Positions 38,101-50,201 of a stretch of DNA of 64,000 nt are shown here, in pieces; the stretch's first letter is position 1, and each line of letters opens with the position of its first letter. This DNA comes from Naganishia liquefaciens (lineage: Eukaryota; Basidiomycota; Tremellomycetes; Filobasidiales; Filobasidiaceae), in the NCBI GenBank assembly GCA_013423385.1, contig BLZA01000030.1, forward strand, positions 620,001 to 684,000. The letters run 5' to 3'. Under the pieces are notes generated by a model, which saw nothing but the letters and a program-made list of their open reading frames with translations, did no database searches and was not told the DNA's origin. A program made the position numbers and the translations under genes.

Positions 38101-38717
38101 CGTGCACCCAGTACAGTAGGAAGGTTTTTTTTTGGGTCGGAGCCGTCTAGCAATACGATTCTCACGAGTGATCAGCTGTCGGACAGCTGTATGATCTCTA
38201 TATTGCGAGAAGGGCCAGATGAAACGAATGCACTCGATGCTAAAGGATGACCGAACACAGGACGACAAAGGCATGAGAAAGATAGCCCCGAAGAGCTGCA
38301 GAGACCCCTTAAGCGCCTCTTCTAGGCCTTGTGACGCGTATCAAGTTCAGCATCTAGCGCAAGCACAGTCACTTCATCTGAGACATGATTGACCATGTAT
38401 GGTAGCGCTCTCTAATATCGTCGTCGGCTAGGCTTTGGCCATTCGTTCGGCAGGAAAGGCCTCGGATGAGACCAACACGTTGACACAACTTGAAGAATAG
38501 GCAGACCCTGAATGCAAAAGAGGTAACAGGCAGCCGCATCCTTGTGCTGTCACTTGTCAGTAGCAGGCTTTCACAACGGATCTCCCAGTATGTAAAGCTA
38601 AGGTCACCGACCGCTTCGAGCAGTGCTGAATTGTTACTCCTCAACAGATCACTCCACAGAGTCTCGTCTGGGAACTTGTCCATGGTACGACCGAAGCCAT
38701 AACGATTCATATTCAGC
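38101..38717. other. Divergent intergenic region, possible small minus-strand gene
   Basis: About 620 nt between the ZC3H3-type start and the GT61 start. A minus-strand frame from about 38717 down to 38369 begins MNRYGFGRTMDKFPDETLWS and looks protein-like for its first 35 residues. A candidate donor follows ALLEA, but no downstream chain could be confirmed. It may be a small unrecognised gene sharing the GT61 promoter. Confidence 0.3.
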
Positions 38718-40714
38718 ATGCCACGGCTCAAGAAACGAAGCACGGTCGCCTACGCGGCGCTTTTCCTCTTCGCCATCTATCTCCTATCCAACATTTTCAT
38801 CTCAGAATCATCTTCTGAATGCCAACCGTTCGGAAGATCATGGCTCAGTATGGGCTCCAGAGCTGCATCAGCTTCGAGCGGACAGGAGACCTTTGGCCTT
38901 GGAAAAAGGAGCCGCCTGGAATGGGGGAGACAGGTGCCCAGTTCCGTCGTTATCAAGAGCAAGTCACGGACTGCACACAACAGCTTCAAAGTTCACTGAA
39001 TTCAGCTCCTTGCCAGATTTCCCGGGCTTCGTAGTATTTGACAATCTGTATGCGCATCGAGGTCGCTATGTTACCGTCTCCGATGACACGGCGATGCGCC
39101 GTGTTGCTGAAGCCGCGGTCTCTGGTGGAAACCCGCAGTTCCGCGTGCTCAATGGCGTTCACGCGGCGCAGGAGTTTGGGTCCTCTGGGATCGTTCTCCC
39201 TGGGACAACGGTGAGTTCACCATCACCGGACTCGGCGTCTCTCAATCGCTCAGCGAAGCATCTCCAGATCATCTTCAACGACCCTCCTGGACCTGATGGT
39301 TATATGATCTATCCCGCGAACTTTATCGGAGAGGCATTTCTCGGAGCATGGAAAGCAATCGCGTCGGCTCCCGCTGCGACATCATTGAATGGCTGGATGG
39401 AACTTCATAATGTTACACAGAATGGGTTGAGGGAAATGACAAGCGACATCCCTTTACCTGCTCGATACTTGTTCCCCAAGTGTGGAAGGGCGGGAACATG
39501 GCAGGACGCCGAGGGCAAAAGTGAGCATTGAATGGAAGCTCAGCCACGGGAAAGCTTGATTGAATTATGTTGGCGGTGCAGACGCCTGGTTCCTTACCCA
39601 TGCCTCCCCATATGCGGCTATTGAAGAGGGTGGATCGTGGATGGCACGAGCGCAAAGCGGAGACGCATTCCTGTTCGAGCGCGCTGTCATTGTTGATCGA
39701 AGTGAGTCGGATCATTACCATATTCATAGCTGTAATCTTCACGTCGTCTGACTGAAACTCTCGCTTGCACAGTGGCTGCGCATTCCTATAAAGGCGAGGT
39801 TGATGAAGTTGGCAAGGTAAGATCATCTCAAAAGAAACCTAAATTCTTCGAAGTGCGCTGAGCGGCATCCATTTGCAGATGTCTGCCGCCATAGCCAGGT
39901 CCCCGATTCCGCACGAAGATATGATGGCATCATTGCGAGAATCATTCTTCGAGAGCATGGGAATACAAGTGGACGGCGCAGAAAAACCAGTTATCCTTTA
40001 TCTGGATCATCAGGTCAGCGGTCTTGCTTATCTAAGGACGCAAATCGTTTTGTCCTGACCTTGACGCACAGATAGAAGGTAGACGCCTACTGAAAACTCA
40101 CCATGACAATCTCATCCGGGCACTCAGTGAATTGACTGATATTGCTGAGGTTCATGTCGCTGATATTCGCAAAATGAGCGCGAGAGAGAAGCTCAAGCTG
40201 TTTAGTAGAGCGACCGTATGTCTACTGCCCGTGATCACTTCGGATTCCAGCTCACCATGCTTTGTACCAGGTTCTGATCTCCGTATTCAATGACGACAGT
40301 TTGAATCAGATTTGGATGCCCCCTACCAATCGGACAACCGTCATAGAACTATACGATCCCGGCAGCTACGTCCGTAAGTGGAGTTTCTTGAGTTCGTATG
40401 GGCCTGTTTGACATTTATTGTCCTTTAGCGGACTGGCATCTGGTGGCAAACATGATTGGGCATCGGTATTACCCTGTTCATTACGATGAGATAGCCTTGT
40501 CGCGACCTAGAAGTCGAGTAGAGACGTCCGGCATGAATGGCGTGAGTTGAACCTGCAACAGCAAAGCCAATTTGAGATTGACGATTTTCTCAAGAACAAA
40601 TTGATAGTAGACGGGGACTTTGTGGTGGATCTCATTAGAATGATTTTGACGGAGCCGGATGCCGAGGCGCTCGCTAGATATATCGCAAGCAACACCAACA
40701 TCAGCTTGCAATGA
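38718..40714 (+). CDS. Glycosyltransferase family 61 (DUF563) type II membrane protein
   Basis: Starts at 38718 with a basic stub and a signal anchor (AYAALFLFAIYLLSNIFI), giving a Golgi type II topology. After a 58-nt intron the lumenal part reads GFVVFDNLYAHRGRYVTVSD, FERAVIVDR, KPVILYLDHQ and then TVIELYDPG and ANMIGHRYYPVHYDEI. This is the layout of GT61 enzymes, which add xylose or related sugars to glycans. About eight introns. Near 40542 the frame changes: the upstream reading runs to SGMNG and the downstream reading resumes at QSQFEIDDFLKNKLIVDG. It is joined only by a 20-nt GT-AG segment (40542-40561) or a 44-nt one with a weak donor (40518-40561). The family call is by motif recall. 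Confidence 0.75.
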
Positions 40715-40968
40715 TCTTGGAGTGCATCAATACGGGTGTTGCGTAGATTTCTGCCCGACGCTGTAGACCGCTTTGTAGGTGGGCGATCGGCTAACGTGGA
40801 CTGATATGTGTATAAACTGTGGGAAAAAAGCGGAATGGCTCATGGTGTGAGAAGTAAGCCACCGGGCTTCACCTCTTGGCGCAGAATACCCAGAGCTGGG
40901 CCAGATGATGGACTGGCATTATCTTTCCCAATCCTATCGTTCATCCCTTGAGGTTCTTGTTATATAAA

Positions 40969-41455
40969 TTACACGCTGCTTCGCTGTCCGACTCCCAACG
41001 AAAACTTTCCACCTGCTGCTTTCGCGGAACTGTCTCGTACTGCTGTCAAGCGCTTGAATACTTCTGCCCGAAGTTGCTGTCCGAACGGCGTGAGACCTCT
41101 CGGAGTATGTGAAAGCTGAGCGAGAGACAGATTTGAGGGCGAAGATAAGCATTTTGCCGTCACGTAATTGCCGTAAAAGACTTACCAAAGTTCCCTCAAC
41201 TCCTCCAGACTTCTCGAGTGTACGTAGGTGCCTCATGCTCATCTTAACGCCCTTCAACACGCTTGTTCCCTGTCTTGTCTTGCTGGCAGTTTCCAGCAAG
41301 CGGAGGGGCTGATCGACCCTATGCACATTGGGATGCCATGTACGCCGGGTCTTGTGGTAGGATTTGGGAACATTGTTACCCGTTGACACGCTCGGCAGCT
41401 CGAGAATTGCCGGAAAAGTTTTGCGTAGTGATTGTATGTTGATTCGGGCGGCCAT
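40969..41455 (-). CDS. MRPL24: Mitochondrial large-subunit ribosomal protein bL28m
   Basis: Two exons joined by an intron beginning GTAAGTCTTTTACGG give about 135 residues from the ATG at 41455. KSYHKTRRTWHPNVH followed by SVLKGVKMSMRHLRTLEKSG is the bL28 fold signature (KT+R-W-PN...L + + T+++G). The N-terminus (MAARINIQSLRKTFPAIL) looks like a mitochondrial presequence, and the second exon continues basic to GGKFSLGVGQRSSV. It is a component of the mitoribosome large subunit. Confidence 0.85.
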
Positions 41456-42490
41456 GTTTCTGGCGGGGACCGCTCAAGGTGCTGCGAGGCGCTTAGCGAG
41501 GATTGGAGGCAGGGCCTGAACCGCTCTTTGGACTTCAACTCGAGACGCCAGACATGTTTCAAGCTGGCATGGGCGATCGACACGGATTCAGGGCCATCAT
41601 GTCCGGCCAGGCAAACCTGTGGATTTCTACGGAGGCCTGTTTGCCTGTTTGTCGATTGTCGACTTTGTCAGCCGGCCTGCTACAGCTACAGCAGATGTAG
41701 GCTTGGCAGTAGGACAGTCGACACAGGCAAGCTCAAAGTATGGCAAGAATCACATGTCCGGAAAACGGTTCACGATTGCACAAACGATGATGCGGGATAG
41801 TTGTTCGATTGAATTGCTTATTTCATAAATCAGTCGAGCGGTTGCGAGCTTGTTCGTTTACACCTTCCAGATATATGCATACTATCCACGTAGGCACCAG
41901 TCTGTAACGAGTCATCAAAGCCTATTCTTCTATCGAGACCGAAAAGGCCAGAAAGACATGCTCTGCAAGTGAGCTCGACGATTCACGAAACTGGAGTGTC
42001 GTTGAAAATCGCTCTGGCCACCTAGTTTATCCCCCTTGCGATGACTTATCAATTCACAACTTTTTCAGCAGTGAATCGATGTCGTATAGGACGAAGATAT
42101 AAAGTGGCGTAACTTCTGAGGACAAAGGGCGAGACTTCGAAGGCCATATTCCCACCGCTTCCTCTATATATAGGTCGCGGCTAGCCAGCGATCGAGCTAG
42201 AAGGACATCGAAGGCTAAAGTCCGTGATCGCATGGCAGCGGTCTGTGTTCTATATGATGTGAGACCTCAGGCCTCCTAATCCTTCAATTATTGTGTATGT
42301 GACTATCACTACATCAACAGCGTCTGCAAAGAATACTGCAGAGAACGGCCACCGTAATTCTCCGGCTGTCGTCTATGAGCTCAATTGAGCGGAAAGACAT
42401 TTATCCGAGATCTCGATTGAGCGAACAGACACACTTATCCGACATAGCATGCCAAAATCTGTGTAGCGTGGATTCTTGAGCATCAACGAC
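41456..42490. other. Intergenic, about 1 kb, no supported gene
   Basis: The divergent gap between the bL28m and Clr2 starts. Frames reach only about 120 codons and lack motifs. A TATATATA run sits near 42170. No tRNA fold was found by eye. Confidence 0.45.
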
Positions 42491-44895
42491 ATGCCGCATG
42501 TTTCAGTACCTCGATCTGATGCCAGCTCGGAGTTTTGGCCGGATGGCTGGGTAGACCACCAGCCTGGGATGCAGAACGATACCCTCTTGCCAGAAAGATT
42601 AGGACCGTAAGGCTATGTTCTTTCGATGAAACCCATCGCGAGCAAACAGCTCACTCGTGTCCAATGACCTTGTCATAGGGACCATCCACGTATGCGACAG
42701 TTGCTGCTGCAAGGCGGACAACATGTGGCAGCAGCTCAGGGTCTACCGAATCGTGAGTTATCAGTACAGGCAGAGTACGCTTCTATCGCGGACGCTGACA
42801 ACTCCGTCCGAAGCGGAATCATATACGCTATCTGAGCTTCCAGAAGGCTACGCGATATTCCACATGAGACGAAAGACAGAGACGGGCGCTACGGCCGGAA
42901 AGATCAAGGCAGAAAACGCCATCTATGTAAGAATACATCAGGCCGTCTCAGACAGAAATGCTCACCCTAATTCCATTAGGGTTCCCGCAATGCCCACAAG
43001 TTCAATAGGTTCAAAGACTTCTTTCTCCACCTCGATTGGCTGCTAGACACCCATCACGATCTTCAAGATCACGGTATCTGTAAATGCAAGAAGATCCCAC
43101 CTCCGCCCAAGGCTCCCGAACGCACAGCCGGTGAATCGGTAGGGGATGTTGAGGATTCAAACAGGAAGAGGAAACATCCAGAGATTGCAGAGACCGACAA
43201 TGTGATACGCAAGCGAGCGAAAGATGGCCAGCCTATGACACAAGCGGAAATGGATGAGGAAACAAGACAGTATGCTCAAGAGATGATGGCCGCAGATCAG
43301 GATCGTCGCAAGGATTTGCGCGGTAAAAGGCTATATCGTAAGCCCCCCGTTGGGGTAAGTTGACGAACATGGGCTGACTGACTTCGCAGGGAAAGGCGAA
43401 CTGGTGTGGGTCAAGCTTCCATGGTCATTGGATCGACCTGCAGAATTTCATGCCGAGATGAACATGGGAATTGAAAGCCTGCACGTCTGGCCGGCAATCA
43501 TCTTGAGCGCCGACTTTACGGCTCCATTCGGCAAGAATCAACAGGTCTTCAGATATGATGTCAAGTACTGTGGTCCACTCGACAATCGTGGCGCTTCTTC
43601 CCTGCCGAACAGCTTGTTCGCTCACGTTGACGAGTTTTACATATTTCCGTTCTCGGTGTTTGACTACAAAAGATACCTGAACGCGATGGAAGATGCCTTG
43701 AACGTGCTTGCTCCTGCGTTCTTGAATAAGGAGATCGGTATCGATGACGACTCGACTGATTGGAAGGCTCGATACACCACAAACCTAGCCTACAAATCCC
43801 TGACCGACAAGCGGCTCTGGGACAGGACGCTCATCGCATTCGCGCAAGCGGTGAAATTCTCATATGAATTGGCAGACATGTGGACACAGACGGACGGCTA
43901 TGTGGGTCAGGTCGACGGGGAGGAGGATCTTAAGACATACTTCTTAGTGAGTGGGGACTTCCGGCTTGTTCGCATCTCTGTATAGCTTACCAGGTCTCGA
44001 TCAGGGAATGTGGTGGGGCGCGGAGAGGATCTGGCAGGATGAAATGGTGCGCCTTACGAAAGTAAGAGGTCAAATCTCCCTACCAGGTATCGAGGCTCCC
44101 GATGCCAAATCCAAGAACGCAGCCATCTTTCTGAGAATCAGGTGAGTCGCCTGGTCCGTCAGGCAAGGTCTCATCAGGAATGTGGCTGACAAGAAGTTCC
44201 TATACAAGTTCGATCTCTTCTCAAGAATTCCCCAATTCGGATCGGCAAACGTGGCAGACGGTCCTGACCGGTGATCTTTACGAATTAAGACCGGACGAGG
44301 TCGAGGAGAAGCCGAATGCATCTAAGGCCAAACGCAACGGATTAGAAGCGTCTGCAACGATGTCGAACGACACGTCTCAAGATGTCAAGCCCGTCAGAAG
44401 TGTCGCTCAGGGACTAGACGTTGCGAGGTCTTTGCCCAGTCCACCCATTGGATATCACTTTCACAAACTTAATCCTGATGACACGGAAGTGACGTGCGAT
44501 GCCTTCGGTGAGTCAATGACTATCTGTCTGAATCCTGATCAGCGAAATGTGGACGCTGATTCGAACCGCTCAGACATCGCCGGACGTCTTTACTCGGGCC
44601 TTGACATATCAGCGTGGGGAGCGCAGATTCGCTCGGGCGAGAGCAAACACGACCCAAACGGCACGAGTAGCACAGATCGAGTATTGAGTCTTGCTGGCAA
44701 AGCAGCTGGAAAAAAGGCCACTGTTCCGGCGACGACTTGGGTCGGTAAGTTGACCGTTTCCTTCGAGTTCTGAGAGCCGAGCGCTGATGAACCCCATCTT
44801 CGCTTTGTGGTGCACCAGACTCACGGTACAAATCGCTCATGAGCGCACATGTAGCAGCTCGGAAGTGGCTGACTGGCTTCTTCTTAGAGCAATAG
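42491..44895 (+). CDS. CLR2: Clr2-type transcription-silencing protein
   Basis: Starts MPHVSVPRSDASSEFWPDGW at 42491 and ends RKWLTGFFLEQ at 44895, with about eight introns. The N-terminal domain includes YTLSELPEGYAIFHMRRKTE, then FNRFKDFFLHLDWLLD and a cysteine pair (CKCKK). After a Lys/Arg-rich linker comes GELVWVKLPW and WPAIIL, a BAH/Tudor-like start characteristic of Clr2, followed by PFSVFDYKRYLNAMEDALN and a C-terminal IAGRLYSGLDIS. In fission yeast, Clr2 is a subunit of the SHREC histone-deacetylase complex in heterochromatin silencing. The intron after KRLY uses a GTAAGC donor; a second GTAAGT 16 nt downstream would break the frame. Confidence 0.8.
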
Positions 44896-45508
44896 CTCCA
44901 ATTGGCACTTGTCATCCACAGATAGGCTTTGTTCAAGGAAGTGACACTGGTCATTTGGATGCTTGACCGTCGATTTGTTCTCCGTTCGCCCTCGGTTGTA
45001 TTTGAAGTAAACACCAGTTCCAGTCGCGTTCAAAGCCATCGTTCAGTGGCGAGAGGACACGAGATGCCTTGTGAAAACAGATAGCGGTATGCCGGCCGAT
45101 CCAGGCCAATGCTGGGCAAGAAAGATTTCTTGTTGAAGCCGAGCTTTCCGTCGCGCTTTTGCGGCTCGAGATCTCGGACACGGATCATCGGCTTAAGACG
45201 CCGGCGAAACGACAAGCGCGCGGCGGATGCAAAGTGGGCAGGTGCAAGGATCCAAAGAAGGAGCAACAACGTAAACGGACGACGGCCGGGCTGGGGGATG
45301 ATGCTGGCTGAGGCATTCACAGCGACGAACCTTTCATCGACCATACTGTTTTGAACAGCAATCGACTGCCGTATATTTCTTGCAGTGTGGCATGGGCTTC
45401 TGCCCTGGATAACAGATTGCCGCAAAACTCCCGGATAATCAGCTCTTTGGCAAATTTCCTTGGTATCTAGGGCGTTCCCGACTTCAGCAGTGGTAGCGAT
45501 ACCTTACG
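44896..45508. other. Intergenic, no firm gene
   Basis: About 610 nt between tandem genes. A minus-strand frame at 45030-45425 contains a hydrophobic run (RRPFTLLLLLWILAPAHFAS) but has no splice or family support. Confidence 0.4.
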
Positions 45509-48500
45509 ATGTCCGCTCATCCGGACGATACCAAAACATCGACGTTGAATGGCTCGACAGACGTAGCCGTCTCGCCCTCGGCAATGCGTGGCAGTGTAGC
45601 CGTCGTGGAATTGTCAGAGACCTCTCGTGAAGCCCTTCCGAGTCCAGCCAAGGACAGGGGAGCGAAAAGCTCATCTCCCCTTTCGCAATTCGAATTCGAG
45701 GAGGGTACCAGACACCCAACCGCAAATGAGGACAGTATGAACGTCGACTCCGACGTGGAAATGGACGTCGAAGACGACAACCAGAATGAGGCCAATGACT
45801 CAGGAAGAAAAGCCGACCAGACAGATCGAAGATCCGATTCGACCGTGCAGCCGCGACGATCTCCCGGAGGCTCGGCTGAAGACCTCGCTGATAATATGGC
45901 CGATGCAATGCACAACGAAGTCGACGATGATGATGACGCCGACGAACGGCAGAGCTCGGTCACCAGTTCCACGATTCCGCTAACATCGCTCGATGACAGT
46001 CCTGGTAACCGCTATCGTGGTGCGCACGTGTCGACATCTGCCTTACATCCTGCCGTACCGAAGACGCTTGGGGTCTCTGCGCCTTCCAGCATGCCTACCT
46101 CTTTGGATCCTAAAGAGACTACTATGGCCGAGAGCAGTACGCTATCTTCGATAGGGGAAATCGCCAAGCCTTCGAATGTCAGGCCAGAGGACCTTCCGCG
46201 CGAGCGCGAAGATGATGGCTCTGATCTGACAACGGATGACGATGATTTCGATATCTCTGACGATGAGGACGAGGAAGGAAGGGAGCTCGTAGACGAAATT
46301 GATGAGGACGATGACAGTTTCACCGATGTCTTTAGCGAGACAGATGAGGAACAGGTTATGGAAAAGGGAACCGACGCTTCGCATATTCCGTAAGTTTGAC
46401 TTCACATCGCCCCCAAGTGCGTTGCGCATATTGATAGTTTCTCGAATTCTAGCGGCTTGCAGCAAGCCAAACGGCGGGAGTCAGCTTCGCCAACATTGTC
46501 ACCGGCGATGTCAACAGTGTCTGTGCCGGACGAAGACTATGTCACCTCGCAAACGAAGGCTACTCCGAACGGCGCTCCCGGCGAAAGAACCGAGAATGCG
46601 CAACAGACTGGTCATGGCGCAGAAACATTGTCTCCAAGCAAGACTCTGAAATTGACACTCAAAGTTGCAAAGACACCTCCCGTTTCTCAGCAGCAGCAGC
46701 AGGAGCAAGAGGAAGAGGCTGATGCAAATGGACATGATCAAGATCGACAGCAAGAGCCAGTCGATAATGGGCAAGCTCAAGACATCGAAATCCGCAAGCA
46801 GCCCCCAACACCGACTGCCGTAACGAGTGCACCGCTACCAACCTCGGCATCTCATCATCGCAAACCAAGCATCTTCGGGGCAGCCACTATAGAGGAGGAT
46901 GAACAGCTAGATCAGGCGGACCTCGATGACGCCGACTTGTCTGATGCTGGCGATGATCCAGCAGAGAAGGATGAGCTAGAGACTGGTGAGGACAACGTGG
47001 CGTTGGTGGATGAGGAACCGGTGGAGGAGTCCGAGGCTGGAGACGCCGATGCAGCTGGTACGTGCCGCTTCCTGTCGCTGACGGCGATCGACCAATAATG
47101 CTGAATATATCATAGCTCTTCCTCCGAAGACCGCAGCGGGAAAATCGAACTCCAATATCGGGAAATCAGCAAAATCTGCGCAAGGCTCGGCGACCTCTCA
47201 GTCACTCTTGCCGCATTCCGATCGTCCACCTTCGACCCTGTCTTCTGCGCCGTCACAGCCAACCTTGGAAGCGTTAGCTGCCTTGCTGAAAATTGAGATC
47301 AAATTCGCGGCTCTGCGAGATCAGCTGTATGTGGAGCGGATGAATGAGATTACCAAGGAAGAGGAAATGGTCATGAATGGTACGAGTCTCTCCACACAGC
47401 CGCTCTCACTGGACGCTGACAATGAATGCGGCCTCCAGGATCTCATAGCTCTCTGGTCTATCTGCAAGACATCTTGACGGCCAGGCATGACAATCTCCTT
47501 CGCTTGGCAGACCTGCGAATGAAGCAGATAGAAACCGAGGCCGAACTCGTACGAGATTGGGACAAGAAGACCTGTTGGTCTTGGTGGAATGTACGTGATT
47601 CGGGTTCAACTCGTTGATCCCGTCTGACTTTATCGCTGCGGAGCAGGATTCCAAAGATCAATTGATCAAACATGAATACGAGAATAACGCCAGAAAAAGG
47701 AGAAGAATTGAAAAGGATAAACATGACTTTGACATGCCTAAGCCAGGTATGTATCAGCAGGAACTTGCTATCAATATTGTGGCTTATGACTACGCTCGCT
47801 CTCGCATCAGTTCCCAAACCTCTTCCTTCGAAACATGTTACGTTACAAGACAAGCAGGCCAGGGCCTTTGACTGGAATGCCGGCCCGACAATCACCCCTC
47901 TCAGCTTAAATGACGTCTCGAATGACTTGCTTGCTATGGGCGTATGTCGCTCTGGGATACTAGACCGTGTGTACAACAGCTAACCAAGCTTCTATCCAGA
48001 TTGGAGTGCGGCCGGCATATCGTGCTCCCACCAATGGCTCCGTTCTCGGAGGTCTGGTACCTCAACAAATCAGTCTTCCCGCCTTCGGTCGGACCCATCC
48101 CTCCGGCAACCTTCCCAGTGGCAGCGGCAGGTTGCCATATACTAATGAAGAGGTCATCATGGGTGATGCGCTGACGAATGCCGGGTACACGGATCAGAAC
48201 CAGCACCGGCAATCTAATAATCATCACCACCATCATCATCATCACCATCATCACCATCACCCTGTCCCGGCCGCGGCCGGGCCCACGCATCGGTCTCAGC
48301 CTCCACCTCCGAGACAGCATCAACAATATCCAGCTCCTGTACCGATCATGGATCAAACAATCTACGGGCAAGCTCAGGCTAGAAGAGAGGGACGCCAAGT
48401 GCCGACGTCTCTCGAGCCGTTCGATCCAGCAAGACGTCGAGAAAGAGTGATGGAAGAGCCGCTCGGGATGAATGGCAATGCGACAACCGGCTCGACCGCT

Positions 48501-49091
48501 AATCGAAGTGACAAACATCGCAGGCACGCCCCAGAGATGGTCGACTTTGGTCTGCTTGATGGACCGGCGAGCAAGAAACGCCGAACCGGGAACGAGCCAT
48601 TCCCAGCGTCTACAGGCCCCAACCCTTCCCGCAGCCTTATGGATGTCAAAGTTGACGGGGGCGAGATCGCGATGGATCCTCGGCTTGCAGCCACGGCAGC
48701 TTCAGGATCTCTGGCCCATCATCGCTCTGCCTCGCCGCATCATGCACAAAATATGAAGCGGGAAGCGGATGCATTGCACATATCGGGGTCAGGTCCAACT
48801 GTCATGATGCCCCCTTCCAGCATGAGCCATTCTTCGCTGAACGGGTACGGGCCGCCTCCGGTTGGAAGCAATGTCTTATTGGGCACGGCAATTCTGTCGG
48901 CGGGTTCTCAGCAAACACCGCCAGCTGGTCATTTGATCTCACCATCAACGTCAAGCACGCCTCAACAACAGCAGCAGCAGCGTCCAGCAGCCTCCTGGGG
49001 ATACCAATTTCCAACTGGAGCAACCCCCGGAATGCAACCTTCCGAGAATCGCAATCGGTATCTCGCCGGCATGACGGCTGCGAGGAATTAG
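45509..49091 (+). CDS. Sds3-like subunit of the Rpd3L histone deacetylase complex
   Basis: From the ATG at 45509 to TAG at 49089-49091, with seven or eight exons and roughly 1,030 residues. The first 500 residues are acidic and disordered (several Asp/Glu runs and a poly-Gln). The Sds3-like domain follows: ALLKIEIKFAALRDQLYVER, MNEITKEEEMVMNG, then SHSSLVYLQDILTARHDNLL and RMKQIETEAELVRDW, matching the family's coiled coil and LYxxRL...GxHPxL pattern. A basic stretch (NNARKRRRIEKDK) comes next. The C-terminal third has 13 consecutive His near 48225, poly-Pro and poly-Gln runs. Sds3/Dep1-type subunits tether Sin3-Rpd3; I cannot say which paralogue this is. Confidence 0.8.
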
Positions 49092-50201
49092 GTAGAGGTC
49101 GATCAAAATCCGAGAATACCCTTGGAGGCTTCTTCATATCAATATCAGAGTCTTGATGACGATTGGTGGGGGTGGGGATCTTTTCAGGTATATCAATCAC
49201 ACCTGTCGGCATCTTTCTTGTATCTTCAAGCTGTGTATCGCATATGGACTTAACCGCATCAAATCAGGCGTCCTCTGTCGAAAGAATTTCTGGCAACCCA
49301 CAAAATGGAGTCGCCATCGCTCCGGCCCGCTTTAGGCTTTGTATAACGCGCATGTCATCCATGCATTTGCCAACAAATCAACCAGTAGATAGAAGATCCC
49401 GAGCAGTTGACGAGATAGAGAAACACGGGCGGACGATCATACTGGACGAAGGACAGAGACCGCTGGAGAACAGCTGGAACACCCCCTTGACGTCTTCCGG
49501 GCAACTGCATTGGAGCGAGTTGTATGAGTTTGCTGGAAGGCTGACAATTGGCTGACAAGGATGTAGTTTGACAAGCGTCCGGCGAACTGCAGCGATTTGG
49601 CGTTTTTTGCCTTTTCTACCTCTTCCGGTGACCTGGTGCCGGAGTGCTGCGATACTGCGATCGGCTGTAATCTGATAAAGCTTTTCCAGCTCCAGGCCGG
49701 ATGACTCAGGAACGGAAAAAGCACCATGTTTACCTAAGCACCCAGCTTGGAAATGATTGATGATGATGCTCAATCAAAAGATGGATGTGGTGATCATATT
49801 GCATGCGTTCGGTCGAACGATTTGTTGATAGTCAACAGACCTGCGGCGTTGTGCACCTCCCTTGACGACAGCCCTCGACCGGCCTCGGAAACCGTTGCGT
49901 TGGGCTAACGCAACTGGCGACGCCATACGACCTTTTGAGCAATCGGCGTCTGAATCCGGATCCGAGCCGATTCCACCATCCTTCCGCTTGACAGCCAGCG
50001 TGACCTTTTGATACCCTTCGAGTCGAAAAACTTTACCGTGCGTGAAAAAACTGACCGGGCCACATCGACTATCCTAGAATGAAGACCAGTTGATAACATC
50101 TTCATTGCACTTTCTTAGATCTTCAAGCTTCGCAATACGCCGGAGGCGACAGAAGTTGAGGCCAAAGGCCGTTGAACTTCTGCACCACACCGTCCTCAGT
50201 C
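49092..50201. other. Intergenic, about 1.1 kb, upstream of the copper ATPase
   Basis: Short frames only (the longest, about 131 codons on the minus strand at 49378-49773, lacks motifs). It includes the perfect 8-bp inverted repeat at 49894-49914. TTGCTCA, resembling the yeast Mac1 copper element, occurs on the minus strand near 49937; one such short match is expected by chance. Confidence 0.4.
49894..49914. repeat. Perfect 8-bp inverted repeat with 5-nt loop
   Basis: GTTGCGTT (49894-49901), a GGGCT loop, then AACGCAAC (49907-49914). It sits about 290 nt upstream of the copper ATPase start, and could be a dimeric factor site or chance. Confidence 0.6.

Noticed and set aside
40542-40561. Calling the GT61 gene a pseudogene
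   Set aside because: All other exons are intact and in phase, and a GT-AG pair restores the frame, so a mini-intron or sequencing gap is as likely as decay.
45030-45425. Minus-strand frame with a hydrophobic run
   Set aside because: The first codon is not clearly an ATG in good context, there is no family motif, and the region is a normal intergenic size between tandem genes.
49378-49773. Minus-strand frame of 131 codons upstream of the copper ATPase
   Set aside because: No motif, no splice support, and amino-acid content is typical of non-coding translation.
49930-49945. Copper-responsive element (TTGCTCA) upstream of the copper ATPase
   Set aside because: It is a single imperfect heptamer, expected by chance in 1.1 kb, and there is no second copy.
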